In this document: piece by piece, positions 14,307-22,425 of the stretch
Position numbering within the stretch: position 1 is the stretch's first letter
How the letters are laid out: each line of letters begins with the position of its first letter
Assembly (NCBI GenBank): GCA_016213695.1
Contig: JACQZV010000175.1
Span: 1-38,063, forward strand
DNA from: Acidobacteriota bacterium
GTDB lineage: Bacteria; Acidobacteriota; Vicinamibacteria; Vicinamibacterales; UBA2999
Direction of reading: 5' to 3'
Length of the DNA stretch: 38,063 nt
Notes under the pieces: model-generated
Databases searched by the model: none
What the model was told of the DNA's origin: nothing
What the model saw: the letters and a program-made list of their open reading frames with translations, nothing else
Translations under genes and position numbers: made by a program

Positions 14307-15357
14307 CACGATTCTTCGTCAGGCGCTCGTCCACCAGCCTGACAATCTCATCCAGCGTGGCCGACTGCATGCCTTTCTGGCGCGCGATCCGCCGCACCAG
14401 GCAGTCGACGCGCTCGATGTGCTCGGCCCCGCCGAACAGCGCGCGTGCCGCGGACGAGGGCTTGCCGAGGCCCTCGGCGGCCTTGGCGTACTTCTCGAAC
14501 GGCACCAGATCCTCATCCTCGGCGCCGAGCGCCTTGCAGAGGGCCGACGCCCAGTCGTAGACCTCCCGCGAGGCGGCGACGTCGCCGTGCACGGCGTCCC
14601 GGATCGGAATCATGTCGTCGCGCCGGATGCAGCGGTAGTTGCCGGCGACGAGCATCGGCCACTTGGCCAGCGGCACGAACACCGACTCGTGCACCTTGAG
14701 CTTCACGGGGACTTCAATCGCGCCGTCGCCCGGGTCGAAGCGCGCGGCGTCGATGTCGGCTTCGAGCCGCCTGAGGATCGCCGTCGCGTCCGCGCCGTCG
14801 AAGCGGGCCGCCTTGAAATTGGTGGGGAGCCCCACCTGCAGCACGTTCTTCGGCTGATCCGGCGGGCGGAACGCCTGCGGGTCCGGGCTGGCCAGGGTCA
14901 CCAGCGCCGGATCGAAATCGGTCCAGACGCCCGGGTCGGCGTAACACGCCTCGAGCGCGTCGGTGGCGAGTCCGGGAATGCGCTTGAGGTAGGGCAGCGG
15001 CGGCATGTTCATGATCGCCAGGCAGGGCGTGCGCGACCGTGCGACCCGCCCCGTCAGCTCCCGGACGCCGGCGGCGCCGTACTGCGCCTCCTGCATGCCC
15101 AGCACGATGAGGTCGAACCTTCCGGGGTCGACCGCATCGGGGGTGGCGGCGAGGAGCGCGCCCGGGAGCGCCTTCGACGAGATGTCGAGCGGCGCCGCGC
15201 GCCCCTTGATCGGCATCCGGACGACGGTCCCCTCGCGGTTGATCAGGTCGGCGGTCGGCTTGGTGCACACGAGGGACACCCGATGCCCCGCCATCAGCAG
15301 CTTGGTGCCGAAGAGCGACCCGTAGGAGGCGCCGAGGATGAGGACGTTGTAGCTCAC
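14293..15357 (-). CDS. Ketopantoate reductase-like (ApbA/PanE-type) oxidoreductase
   Basis: 354 aa, cytosolic. The N-terminus has a Rossmann dinucleotide loop, LILGASYGSLFGTKLLMAGH, and the layout of two-domain ketopantoate reductases with a helical C-terminal half. The loop GASYGS departs slightly from GxGxxG. The GTG start at 15357 has AGGAG upstream that overlaps the frc stop, so the two genes are probably coupled. Linkage to frc rather than to pantothenate genes suggests another 2-oxo or hydroxy acid as substrate. The product and direction remain unknown. Confidence 0.72.
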   Translation of the reverse strand: MSYNVLILGASYGSLFGTKLLMAGHRVSLVCTKPTADLINREGTVVRMPIKGRAAPLDISSKALPGALLAATPDAVDPGRFDLIVLGMQEAQYGAAGVRELTGRVARSRTPCLAIMNMPPLPYLKRIPGLATDALEACYADPGVWTDFDPALVTLASPDPQAFRPPDQPKNVLQVGLPTNFKAARFDGADATAILRRLEADIDAARFDPGDGAIEVPVKLKVHESVFVPLAKWPMLVAGNYRCIRRDDMIPIRDAVHGDVAASREVYDWASALCKALGAEDEDLVPFEKYAKAAEGLGKPSSAARALFGGAEHIERVDCLVRRIARQKGMQSATLDEIVRLVDERLTKNRVSAG

Positions 15358-15366
15358 GGCACGCTC

Positions 15367-16614
15367 CTAGATGGCGCCCTGCTGGCGTGCGGCTTGAATT
15401 TCCGCGTCGGTGAGGCCCACCAGCGTGCGCATGACCTCTTCGGTGTGCTCTCCGAGCAGCGGCGAGCGCCGCACGTCGGACGGTGAGTCCGACAGCTTAA
15501 TCGGGTTGCCGACCGTCAGATACTTGCCGCGGGTCGGATGATCGACTTCGACGATGGTGCCGGTCTTGCGGAGTGCGGGCTCCTCGGCCAGCTCCTTCAT
15601 GGAGAGGATGGGGCCGCACGGGACGTTCAGCGGGTTGAGCGTCGCCATGACCTCCATCTTGCCGAGCGTCATCGTCCATTTCTCGATTTCGGCAAAGATG
15701 TGCGCCAGCCGGGGCAGACGGGCGTCGGGGGTGTTGTAGTTCGGGTCGTCCAGCCAGTCGGCGTGGCCGATCACTTTGGCAAGCGTGGAGAACGCCTGCA
15801 CCTGCGCGATCACGTAGATGTAGGCGTCGGGGTCGGTCTCCCAGCCTTTGCACTTGACGATCCAGCCCGGGTGGCCTCCGCCCGAGGCATTGCCGGCGCG
15901 CGGGACGGCGTCGCCGAATTTCCCGTTGGGATACTGCGGGTACTCCTTGAGCGGACCGTGGGCCAGCCGCTGCTGATCGCGCAGCTTGACGCGGCAGAGG
16001 TTCAGCACGGTGTCCTGCATGGCGCAGGTCACGCGCTGGCCGCGCCCGCTCTTCTCGCGGTGCAGGAGTGCGGCGAGGATGCCGGCCACCAGATGGATCC
16101 CGGTGCCGGAGTCGCCAATCTGGGAGCCGGTGACCAGCGGGACGCTGTCGATCTCACCAGTGGTGGACGCCGAGCCGCCCGTGCACTGCGCGACGTTCTC
16201 GTAGACCTTACAGTCCTCGAACGGGCCGGCCCCGAAGCCTTTCACGGAGGCGTAGACCATGCGCGGGTTGATCTTCTGGATGGTTTCCCACGGAAACCCC
16301 ATGCGGTCGATCGCGCCCGGCGCGTAGTTTTCCACCATCACGTCGCACAGTTCGATGAGCCTGGTGAAGATCTTCTTGCCGGCCTCGGTCTTCGGATTCA
16401 AGGTGATGCCGCGTTTGTTGCTGTTCAGCATCGTGAAATAGAGGCTGTCGACTCCCGGCTTGTCGCGGAGCTGGCCGCGCGTCGGGTCGCCCTCGCCTGG
16501 TCGCTCCACCTTGATGACGTCGGCGCCGAACCAGGCCAGAATCTGCGTGGCCGTCGGTCCCGACTGCACGTGCGTCATATCCAGAACCCGAACACCCTCC
16601 AAAGCTTTCCCCAT
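15367..16614 (-). CDS. frc: Formyl-CoA:oxalate CoA-transferase (class III CoA-transferase)
   Basis: 415 aa, nearly identical in length to E. coli Frc (416). Extended matches from memory include [52 protein letters not shown] and [16 protein letters not shown]. The catalytic Asp is Asp168 in [11 protein letters not shown]. The glycine loop reads GGGHPGW where E. coli has GGGGQPGW. It moves CoA from formyl-CoA to oxalate, giving oxalyl-CoA for a decarboxylase, but no oxc is in the window. The start at ATG 16614 has GAGGAAGAGG upstream; ATG 16632 is in frame but would place that site inside the gene. The 856-aa ORF in the track is a read-through. A promoter candidate lies at 16661-16690. Confidence 0.88.
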   Translation of the reverse strand: MGKALEGVRVLDMTHVQSGPTATQILAWFGADVIKVERPGEGDPTRGQLRDKPGVDSLYFTMLNSNKRGITLNPKTEAGKKIFTRLIELCDVMVENYAPGAIDRMGFPWETIQKINPRMVYASVKGFGAGPFEDCKVYENVAQCTGGSASTTGEIDSVPLVTGSQIGDSGTGIHLVAGILAALLHREKSGRGQRVTCAMQDTVLNLCRVKLRDQQRLAHGPLKEYPQYPNGKFGDAVPRAGNASGGGHPGWIVKCKGWETDPDAYIYVIAQVQAFSTLAKVIGHADWLDDPNYNTPDARLPRLAHIFAEIEKWTMTLGKMEVMATLNPLNVPCGPILSMKELAEEPALRKTGTIVEVDHPTRGKYLTVGNPIKLSDSPSDVRRSPLLGEHTEEVMRTLVGLTDAEIQAARQQGAI

Positions 16615-16660
16615 CGTGACCTCTTCCTCCATTGAACTGTGTCGTACGAGACGAACGCGA

Positions 16661-16690
16661 ATTGTACCTTCCGCCTTCGATGCGCAGCAA
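16661..16690 (-). promoter_or_regulatory. Candidate sigma-70 promoter for frc
   Basis: On the minus strand: TTGCTG, 18-bp spacer, TACAAT. The -10 box is a good match and the start point would fall about 40 bp ahead of the frc ATG. Confidence 0.45.
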
Positions 16691-16704
16691 TGGCTCGCCG
16701 GATT

Positions 16705-16746
16705 GCTGCCCGCTGCCGACTGCCGGCTGCCGGCTACCGACTGGCA
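16705..16746. repeat. Six-unit heptamer tandem repeat
   Basis: Six consecutive 7-bp units based on GCTGCCG: gctgccc, gctgccg, actgccg, gctgccg, gctaccg, actggca. The array covers the last codons and stop of the M28 peptidase gene and runs into the frc upstream region. Outer units are more diverged than the centre, as expected of an ageing slippage array. Confidence 0.7.
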
Positions 16747-18275
16747 TTGACCGGTCCACCCCGGAGGTCGCGGATTTCCACTCCGTTCACCTGGTCGACG
16801 ATCCGGGCGAAGGCGCGCGCCGACTGCTCGAGCCCGTAGGCGGGTACCGCTGCCAGTGTGTCCATGTCGGTGTGGTACACGGTGTGGTCGATGATGTGAA
16901 AGCTCGGCGCGTCGGTGAACACCTGGCCGAGCTCGCCGCCGGGGCGCCCCTCGGGCCGTGAGTAGAGCGCGATGCCGTAGTCGCGGAACGTCTTCAGGAC
17001 GATGTCGCGCAGCCGGTCGCTGCCGCCCACGTACCAGCGCCGTGCGCTCACCTGGTTGGACGTGATGAACGCGTCGCCCACGAGATAGGTGGCCACCTGC
17101 GCCGTGTGTTCGGCGTTGATGAGCAGCGCCGTCTTCGCGAACATCGCCTGCATGTGGTTGTGCACCCACCGGACGCCGGCCTGCTCGCCAGACGGGGAAT
17201 GATGGGCGGTGGTCGTGAAGAACGTCATCGTCCGGCGGCGCTGCGCCTTCGGGAGCTTCGCGTAGTGCTCGGCCAGCGCGACGACGGTCGCCATGCCGGA
17301 GGCGTTGTCCATCGCGCCTTCGAAGAACGAATCGGCATGGGCCATCACGGCGATGTTCTCGTCGGTGGCTCCGGGGAGCACGCCCCAGACGTTGGCGGTC
17401 TTCAGGCCGGTGCGCGTCTCGACTGCGAGGCGGATGCGCAGCGTCGGCGACTGCCGGCGTTCGATCATCCCGCGAATCGTCCGGCCGTCCTGGTCGCCGA
17501 GCAGAAAGACCGGCACCTTCGCCGGAGCGGCCGTGCCGCCGGCCTGCGGCTCGTTCATCACGTTGCCGGGGAAGCCGAGGATGAGGAGCACGGCCGCCGC
17601 GCCCGCTTCGTCGGCGCGCCGCACGGCGCCGAGCGTCAGCGCCGTGTTGCCCCGGCCGCCCGGATTGGGGAAGCCATAGAGGACGACCGCCTTGCCCGTG
17701 ACGTCGCGGCCGGCAAAGTCGGCCGCCGTGCCCATGCCGATCCAGACCGGCTCGAGGTTCAGCGTGCCGGCCGTGCCGACCGAGTTGAACAGCGGAAACG
17801 CCGTCGCGATTGGCGTCGTCGTGCCGCCGCCGCTCGCCGCGATCTCCCACGACGTGGGAAACCACTGCGGCGGGAGATCGAACTCCTGGATGCGCACCTC
17901 GTCGAGGCCGATGCGTCGGAACTGCGCCGCCGTCCATTCGTTGGTCATGCGCTCGTAGGGCGTGCCGGCAATGCGGCCCCAGTACTGGTTCCCGTCGGCG
18001 CGGCTCCTTCGTGAGATCGCGGTGACCTCGTTGACCAGCGCCTTGATGCGGAAGCCGTCGAGGTCGGTATAGGGCGCGTCGCCGGGCGGGTAGGGCCAGC
18101 GGAGGAACTGGTCGTCCACGAGCCAGTTGGGCGGGAGGTACGCGCCGCGCGGCAGGTCGGGCGCCGGATCGGTCAGGCGTCCCTCCCGGACTGGCGTTGT
18201 TTGCGCGACCGCTCGTGCCAACAGCAGCGTGGCCGCCGCTGCAATCCCTGCGAAGACGGGCATCCAGCGTCTCAT
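16734..18275 (-). CDS. Exported M28-family metallopeptidase with PA-type insert
   Basis: 513 aa from ATG 18275 (MRRWMPV), which gives a good signal peptide ending AVAQ; the longer 542-aa ORF would bury it. A protease-associated-like region spans about residues 165-270, then the M28 core: [19 protein letters not shown] supplies His313 and Asp323, [12 protein letters not shown] holds the probable catalytic Glu364, INAEH a further acidic ligand and [11 protein letters not shown] the last His. The usual EE.GLxGS segment is thus altered but the Glu is kept. It should be a periplasmic or secreted di-zinc aminopeptidase or carboxypeptidase. The C-terminal codons overlap the heptamer repeat. Confidence 0.85.
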   Translation of the reverse strand: MRRWMPVFAGIAAAATLLLARAVAQTTPVREGRLTDPAPDLPRGAYLPPNWLVDDQFLRWPYPPGDAPYTDLDGFRIKALVNEVTAISRRSRADGNQYWGRIAGTPYERMTNEWTAAQFRRIGLDEVRIQEFDLPPQWFPTSWEIAASGGGTTTPIATAFPLFNSVGTAGTLNLEPVWIGMGTAADFAGRDVTGKAVVLYGFPNPGGRGNTALTLGAVRRADEAGAAAVLLILGFPGNVMNEPQAGGTAAPAKVPVFLLGDQDGRTIRGMIERRQSPTLRIRLAVETRTGLKTANVWGVLPGATDENIAVMAHADSFFEGAMDNASGMATVVALAEHYAKLPKAQRRRTMTFFTTTAHHSPSGEQAGVRWVHNHMQAMFAKTALLINAEHTAQVATYLVGDAFITSNQVSARRWYVGGSDRLRDIVLKTFRDYGIALYSRPEGRPGGELGQVFTDAPSFHIIDHTVYHTDMDTLAAVPAYGLEQSARAFARIVDQVNGVEIRDLRGGPVNASR

Positions 18276-18389
18276 GGCGAACAGAAGCCTACCACTGCGG
18301 GTCCCGGGGCGGGAGCGGTATACTGCACCCTGCAGATTTCGCGCCGCCGCTCGCGCGGTCACGACGTTTACGGCTACTGGAGGTCACTT

Positions 18390-18977
18390 ATGAGACGCAT
18401 CGTTCCGATCATGCTGGGTGTGCTGGCCCTGTCCATCAGTGCGTTCGCGCAGGGAGGCCGCGGCGCGCCGCCGCCGCCGCCGCCGCTCGAGCCCGGGGCG
18501 TCGCAGGCCGACGTCGACAAAGCCGTCCTTGCCGCGCCGGCCAACCTGCGCGACCAGTCGACGGTCATCAAGTGGAAGGCCGACTTCACGTACGACACGC
18601 TGCGGAAGGGCACCAACCCGCTCGTCTGCTTCGACAAGTCCGGGTTCCCCCGGCAGCCGCCGTTCATGATCGAGTGCACGACGATGGGCAACCTGGCGCG
18701 GGTCGCGCAGAACCTGAAGGTCGAGGCGATGGGCGACAAGGCGCCGGCGGCGTTCGAGGCGATGGAGAAGGACGGCACGCGCGTCAAGCCCGAGTTCGGG
18801 TCGGTCTGGTACCACCTGATGGGCATGAGCCGCGAGCAGTCGCGCACCCACTTCACGATTGCCGTGCCGAACGCGACCGCGCAGACGCTCGGCATCCCGG
18901 ATAAGGCCCGTCAGGACGGCATCTGGCTCATGAACGCGGGCACGACGACCGCCCACATCATGACGCCGGGAGAGTAG
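18390..18977 (+). CDS. Exported protein of unknown function
   Basis: 195 aa from ATG 18390, preceded by TGGAGG. The signal peptide ends SAFAQ, followed by a low-complexity GGRGAPPPPPPLEPG linker and a domain of about 150 residues containing WKADFTYDTLRKG, CFDKSGFPRQPP, VWYHLMGMSREQSRTHFTIAVPN and a C-terminal TAHIMTPGE. I do not recognise a family. Two Cys (CFD and IECTTM) could form a disulfide. A TATACT hexamer at 18319 might be a -10 box, but I see no -35. The longer ORFs in the track that start at 18197 and 18201 are read-throughs or shadows. Confidence 0.8.
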   Translation: MRRIVPIMLGVLALSISAFAQGGRGAPPPPPPLEPGASQADVDKAVLAAPANLRDQSTVIKWKADFTYDTLRKGTNPLVCFDKSGFPRQPPFMIECTTMGNLARVAQNLKVEAMGDKAPAAFEAMEKDGTRVKPEFGSVWYHLMGMSREQSRTHFTIAVPNATAQTLGIPDKARQDGIWLMNAGTTTAHIMTPGE

Positions 18978-18993
18978 CGGCCGTCTCGAGGTC

Positions 18994-19320
18994 ATGAAAC
19001 CTCTGCTCGCGGGTGTCCTGGCGCTGGCGTCGCTCTCGCCGGCCCAGGGCACCCGGACGTTTGCCGGCACCATCACCGACGACATGTGTCCGAAGGCCGA
19101 TCACGCGGGGATGCGGATGGGGCCGACCGATGCCGAGTGCGTCACGGCGTGCGTGGCGGTGCACGGCGCCGCCTACGTTCTGTACGACGGCGCGACGCTC
19201 TACCAGTTGAGCGATCAGCAGGCGCCGGAAGCGTTCGCCGGGCAGAAGGTCAGGGTTGCCGGCACCCTCGACGCGAAGACGAAGACGATCCACGTGGAGT
19301 CCATCTCGGCCGCACGGTAA
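18994..19320 (+). CDS. Small exported protein with conserved Cys (acidobacterial hypothetical type)
   Basis: 108 aa. A short signal-like hydrophobic start (residues 1-18) is followed by TFAGTITDDMCPKADHAGM, MGPTDAECVTACVAVHGAAYVLYDG, and FAGQKVRVAGTLD. Three Cys lie in the pattern MC...AECVTAC, suggesting a metal site or disulfide, and the closing strands look OB-like. I have seen similar sequences annotated as hypothetical proteins in Acidobacteriota. It lies 16 bp after the previous gene, likely in one transcript. Confidence 0.75.
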   Translation: MKPLLAGVLALASLSPAQGTRTFAGTITDDMCPKADHAGMRMGPTDAECVTACVAVHGAAYVLYDGATLYQLSDQQAPEAFAGQKVRVAGTLDAKTKTIHVESISAAR

Positions 19321-19381
19321 CGCCGCGAACGCCGCGGCGAAGATGCTATCCTTCCTCTCTCACTTGTTCACTTGGAGGCAT

Positions 19382-21331
19382 ATGTTCAAATTGTCGCGAG
19401 CGGTCTTGACCGCTGCAGTCGGAGTGTTTGTCGGGGCCCTCATGGTCCCATCCCTTGCGAGCGCGCACACGGTGCGGATTTGCGTGAAGGACGACGGCCC
19501 CGTCACCACCTTCTACGCCGGGACGTACCACTCCCCGTCAGAGGGTCCGTCGCCAGTGGGCAAGATCATCATTGACGGTTTCGGGTATCCGTTCTCGGGT
19601 TGGATCTCCCCGTCAGCTCTGCCGGCAGGCGTGACGTGCGAGATATCCACTAGCGGCGCTGGCCCGGCCGTGGTCCATTACCAGACCTTCACCAGCAGCT
19701 TCGCCGGTGGCTTGCACACGATTTCGTTCGATACCTCGACTGTCGTTCAGTCCCCCTGGGGACCCTTTCTCCCCATGACCTTCGGCGGCGGCGCGTGCGC
19801 GGACGCCGACTTCGACGGCCTCTGCAACGACGTGGATTCATGTCCCCTGGATGCCGCCAACGACGGTGACCACGACGGCATTTGCGGGAATGTCGACAAC
19901 TGTCCGCTCGATGCGAACCCGAGCCAGATTGACGCGAACCACAATGGGCAGGGCGACGCCTGCGAAGGCGTGGTGTGCGGCAACGGCCTCCTCCAGGGCT
20001 CCGAGCAGTGCGACGACGGCAACAAAGCCGGCGGCGACGGGTGCTCGGCCATCTGCACGCTCGAGGTCGCGGACAGCCCGCCCAACGCGGATGCCGGCCT
20101 GGATTTCAGCGTGAACGAAACGCAGGGCGTCATGCTGGACGGAACCGCGAGCAACGATCCGGACGGCGACGCGCTCACGTTTGCCTGGGTGCAGGTTGGC
20201 GGCACGCCCGTGGCGCTCGTCGGTGACAACGGGAGCCAGCCGACCTTCACCGCTCCCACCGTCCCGTTCGGCGGCGAGACGCTCACGTTCCAGTTGACGG
20301 TCACGGCCAACGGCCTGAGCGACACCGACACGGTCAGCATCAACGTCGTCAACGTCAACCACGAACCCGTGGCGGATGCCGGCGACGATCAGGCGGTGGC
20401 CGAAGGCGCCCCGACGGCGCTTGATGGCACCAACAGCTACGACAACGACGGTGATGCGCTGACGTATGCGTGGACGCAGGTGAGCGGCACGCCCGTGACC
20501 CTCACGGGAGCCAATACCGCCACGCCGAGCTTCACGGCTCCCATCGTCGGTTCGGGTGGTGCGCCCGGCGTGGTCGACACCCTGGTCTTCAAGCTGGCGG
20601 TCAATGACGGCTTCACGACCCCCGACGTCGAGGACACCGTGTCGATCGACATCACCAACGTGAACAACGACCCGGCCGCGGACGCCGGTACGGACAAGAC
20701 GCTGAACGAGCACACGGCCGTTCAGCTGAACGGCAATGGCAGCAGCGATCCGGACGGCGACGTGCTGACGTATGCCTGGGCGCAGGTCGGTGGAACGGTC
20801 GTGACCCTTACGGGCGGCTCGACGGCCACGCCGAGCCTGACAACGCCCTTCGTCAGCGCCGGCGGCGAGGACCTGACGTTCGAGCTGACGGTGGACGACG
20901 GGTACGGCGGCGTGTCGGTGGACACCATGGTCGTGCACGTGCAGAACGCCAACGACCCGCCGCTCGTGTCGGCGGCGCAGCCGACAATCGCGTGCCTCTG
21001 GCCGCCGAACCACAAGCTGGTGTCGGTCGGGATCACGGGGGTCAGCGATCCGGAGAGCAACGCGACGATCACCATTGACGGCGTGACCCAGGATGAGCCG
21101 ACCAACGGCCTGGGTGATGGTGACACGGCGGTCGATGCAATCATCAATGCCGACGGCACGGTGCTCCTGCGCGCCGAGCGGCAGGGTGGCGGCGACGGTC
21201 GCGTCTACCACGTGCACTTCACGGCATCGGACCTCGAGGGCAGCGCCTCGGGTGTCGTGAACGTGTGCGTGCAGCAGGACCGGAAGAAGCCGGCTGTTGA
21301 CGGCGGGGAACTCTTCGACTCGACCAACTAG
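19382..21331 (+). CDS. Large secreted multidomain protein (TSP3-like, DUF4215-type Cys repeat, three PKD-like domains)
   Basis: 649 aa from ATG 19382 with TTGGAGG upstream. The signal peptide ends SLASA, leaving mature HTVRIC. Domains in order: an N-terminal beta domain (to about 140), calcium-type Asp/Asn-rich TSP3-like repeats (DADFDGLCNDVDSCP, DGDHDGICGNVDNCP), a Cys-rich DUF4215-type repeat (CGNGLLQGSEQCDDGN, GGDGCSAIC), three PKD/Ig-like repeats of 95-105 aa each ending in (V/T)xNxNxxPxADAG or similar, and a C-terminal domain with CLWPPNHKLVSV, DEPTNGLGDGDT and RAERQGGGDGRVY. It is probably a surface or matrix protein for calcium-dependent binding. A strong terminator follows. Confidence 0.88.
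   Translation: MFKLSRAVLTAAVGVFVGALMVPSLASAHTVRICVKDDGPVTTFYAGTYHSPSEGPSPVGKIIIDGFGYPFSGWISPSALPAGVTCEISTSGAGPAVVHYQTFTSSFAGGLHTISFDTSTVVQSPWGPFLPMTFGGGACADADFDGLCNDVDSCPLDAANDGDHDGICGNVDNCPLDANPSQIDANHNGQGDACEGVVCGNGLLQGSEQCDDGNKAGGDGCSAICTLEVADSPPNADAGLDFSVNETQGVMLDGTASNDPDGDALTFAWVQVGGTPVALVGDNGSQPTFTAPTVPFGGETLTFQLTVTANGLSDTDTVSINVVNVNHEPVADAGDDQAVAEGAPTALDGTNSYDNDGDALTYAWTQVSGTPVTLTGANTATPSFTAPIVGSGGAPGVVDTLVFKLAVNDGFTTPDVEDTVSIDITNVNNDPAADAGTDKTLNEHTAVQLNGNGSSDPDGDVLTYAWAQVGGTVVTLTGGSTATPSLTTPFVSAGGEDLTFELTVDDGYGGVSVDTMVVHVQNANDPPLVSAAQPTIACLWPPNHKLVSVGITGVSDPESNATITIDGVTQDEPTNGLGDGDTAVDAIINADGTVLLRAERQGGGDGRVYHVHFTASDLEGSASGVVNVCVQQDRKKPAVDGGELFDSTN
20077..20955 (+). repeat. Three tandem PKD-like domain repeats inside the surface protein
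   Basis: Three units of roughly 280-315 bp (about 20077-20355, 20356-20670, 20671-20955). Each encodes ADAG, then GxxSxDxDGDxLTxAWxQV, a TPSxTxP strand and LxFxLxVxxG. The units have diverged, so this is old domain duplication, not recent slippage. Confidence 0.75.
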
Positions 21332-21392
21332 CGCCGCGAACCGGCGCATCCGGCGGACGGGGCACCGGCCCCGTCCGCGTAAGGCAAGAACG

Positions 21393-21429
21393 AAAAGGGG
21401 CGGGACCCGTGAGGGTCCCGCCCCTTTTT
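21393..21429. terminator. Strong bidirectional rho-independent terminator
   Basis: A perfect 12-bp GC stem (GGGGCGGGACCC / GGGTCCCGCCCC) with GTGA loop, flanked by AAAA on the left and TTTTT on the right. The A and T tracts make it work in both directions, which fits its place between the convergent surface-protein and esterase genes. Confidence 0.9.
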
Positions 21430-21460
21430 GTCTGGTACTGACAGTGGAGAGTTGCGGCGC

Positions 21461-22402
21461 TCAGCGCCCCGACGCCGACTGCCGCGCCGGCCCGGCCACG
21501 CGCTGCTTCAGCCACGGTCCGAGCAGATCGGTCAGCTGGTGCTCGGACGTGCCCACCGAATAGATCTGCGACATGTGGTTGTGCGTCTTCATGATGTGAA
21601 AGACGTGATCCCTGCCGGCCTCGGTGAGCACGCGGTGGATCATCTCGCCCTGCGCAATCTGCGGCATCTCGGGGTCCCATTCCGCGCGCGTAATAAAGAG
21701 CGGAATCGTCGTCTTCCTGAGGCCGTCCACCGACGACCACGCCTTGACCTTCTCGGGGTCGGTGCCGAAGATGCCGCCGGGACGCGAATCGTAGCCGCCC
21801 GAGGTCATGACCGCGCCGCTGATGCCGCCGCCGCGCGCGTAGTGATAGTCGGGGTGCGACACGTAGAGGCCGACGAGCGTGGCGCCGGCCGAATGGCCCC
21901 ACAGCAGCATGCGGTTCGGGTCGCCGCCGTAGCGCGCGATGTTCCTGGCGGTCCAGGCCAGCGCGTCGCGGGCGTCCTCGATCTGGGCGGGCAGCACGTG
22001 GGCGGGCAGCAGGCGATAGTTGATGTCCACGCCCACCATCCCCTGATCGACCGCCCACTTCATCAGGTTGTCGTTGGTGAACTGCCCCGGCTGGTGCTTG
22101 TCGCCGCCGGTGAAGCCCCCGCCGTGCACGAATACGAGGACCGGCTTGCCCGCGCCCTGCCCGTTCGACACGACGTCGAGCGTCTGCTTGACGTCGGTGC
22201 CGTACGCGATGTCGCGCTCGACCTTGAGCCCGGCTATCGGATCGACGGGCTGCAGCGGATCGAAGATGAGCCGCGTCTTCTGGGCGTCATTGACGTGCCC
22301 CATGGCGGCCACGGCCCTGGCGACGTCGGCCGGGAGATCCGCCCGCACGATGACGGGAACGGACACCGTGGCGAGGGCAAGCAGGACGATCAGTCTCTTC
22401 AT
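21461..22402 (-). CDS. Exported alpha/beta hydrolase (esterase/feruloyl-esterase-like)
   Basis: 313 aa with a signal peptide (residues 1-21). The oxyanion motif HGGGF is at residues 93-97 and the nucleophile elbow GHSAG at 169-173 (Ser171). The acid is probably in TRAEWDPE and the His in the late HNHMSQIYS. This is the BD-FAE/carboxylesterase type of serine hydrolase. The start has GGAGAG upstream. It is 23 bp downstream of the cytochrome/propeller gene on the same strand, so the pair is likely one operon ending at the terminator at 21393. Confidence 0.85.
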   Translation of the reverse strand: MKRLIVLLALATVSVPVIVRADLPADVARAVAAMGHVNDAQKTRLIFDPLQPVDPIAGLKVERDIAYGTDVKQTLDVVSNGQGAGKPVLVFVHGGGFTGGDKHQPGQFTNDNLMKWAVDQGMVGVDINYRLLPAHVLPAQIEDARDALAWTARNIARYGGDPNRMLLWGHSAGATLVGLYVSHPDYHYARGGGISGAVMTSGGYDSRPGGIFGTDPEKVKAWSSVDGLRKTTIPLFITRAEWDPEMPQIAQGEMIHRVLTEAGRDHVFHIMKTHNHMSQIYSVGTSEHQLTDLLGPWLKQRVAGPARQSASGR

Positions 22403-22425
22403 GGTTCACTCTCCGCGCCGGCGGG

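Noticed and set aside
16705-16746. CRISPR-like repeat
   Set aside because: The units are 7 bp, contiguous and without spacers.
15367-17937. 856-aa ORF covering frc and antisense to the M28 gene
   Set aside because: Only residues from ATG 16614 resemble a protein family; the rest is a stop-free shadow of the M28 frame in G+C-rich DNA.
18197-18904. 235-aa ORF on the plus strand
   Set aside because: It is a frame-shifted shadow of the exported protein at 18390-18977 with Arg/Ala-rich composition and no signal peptide.
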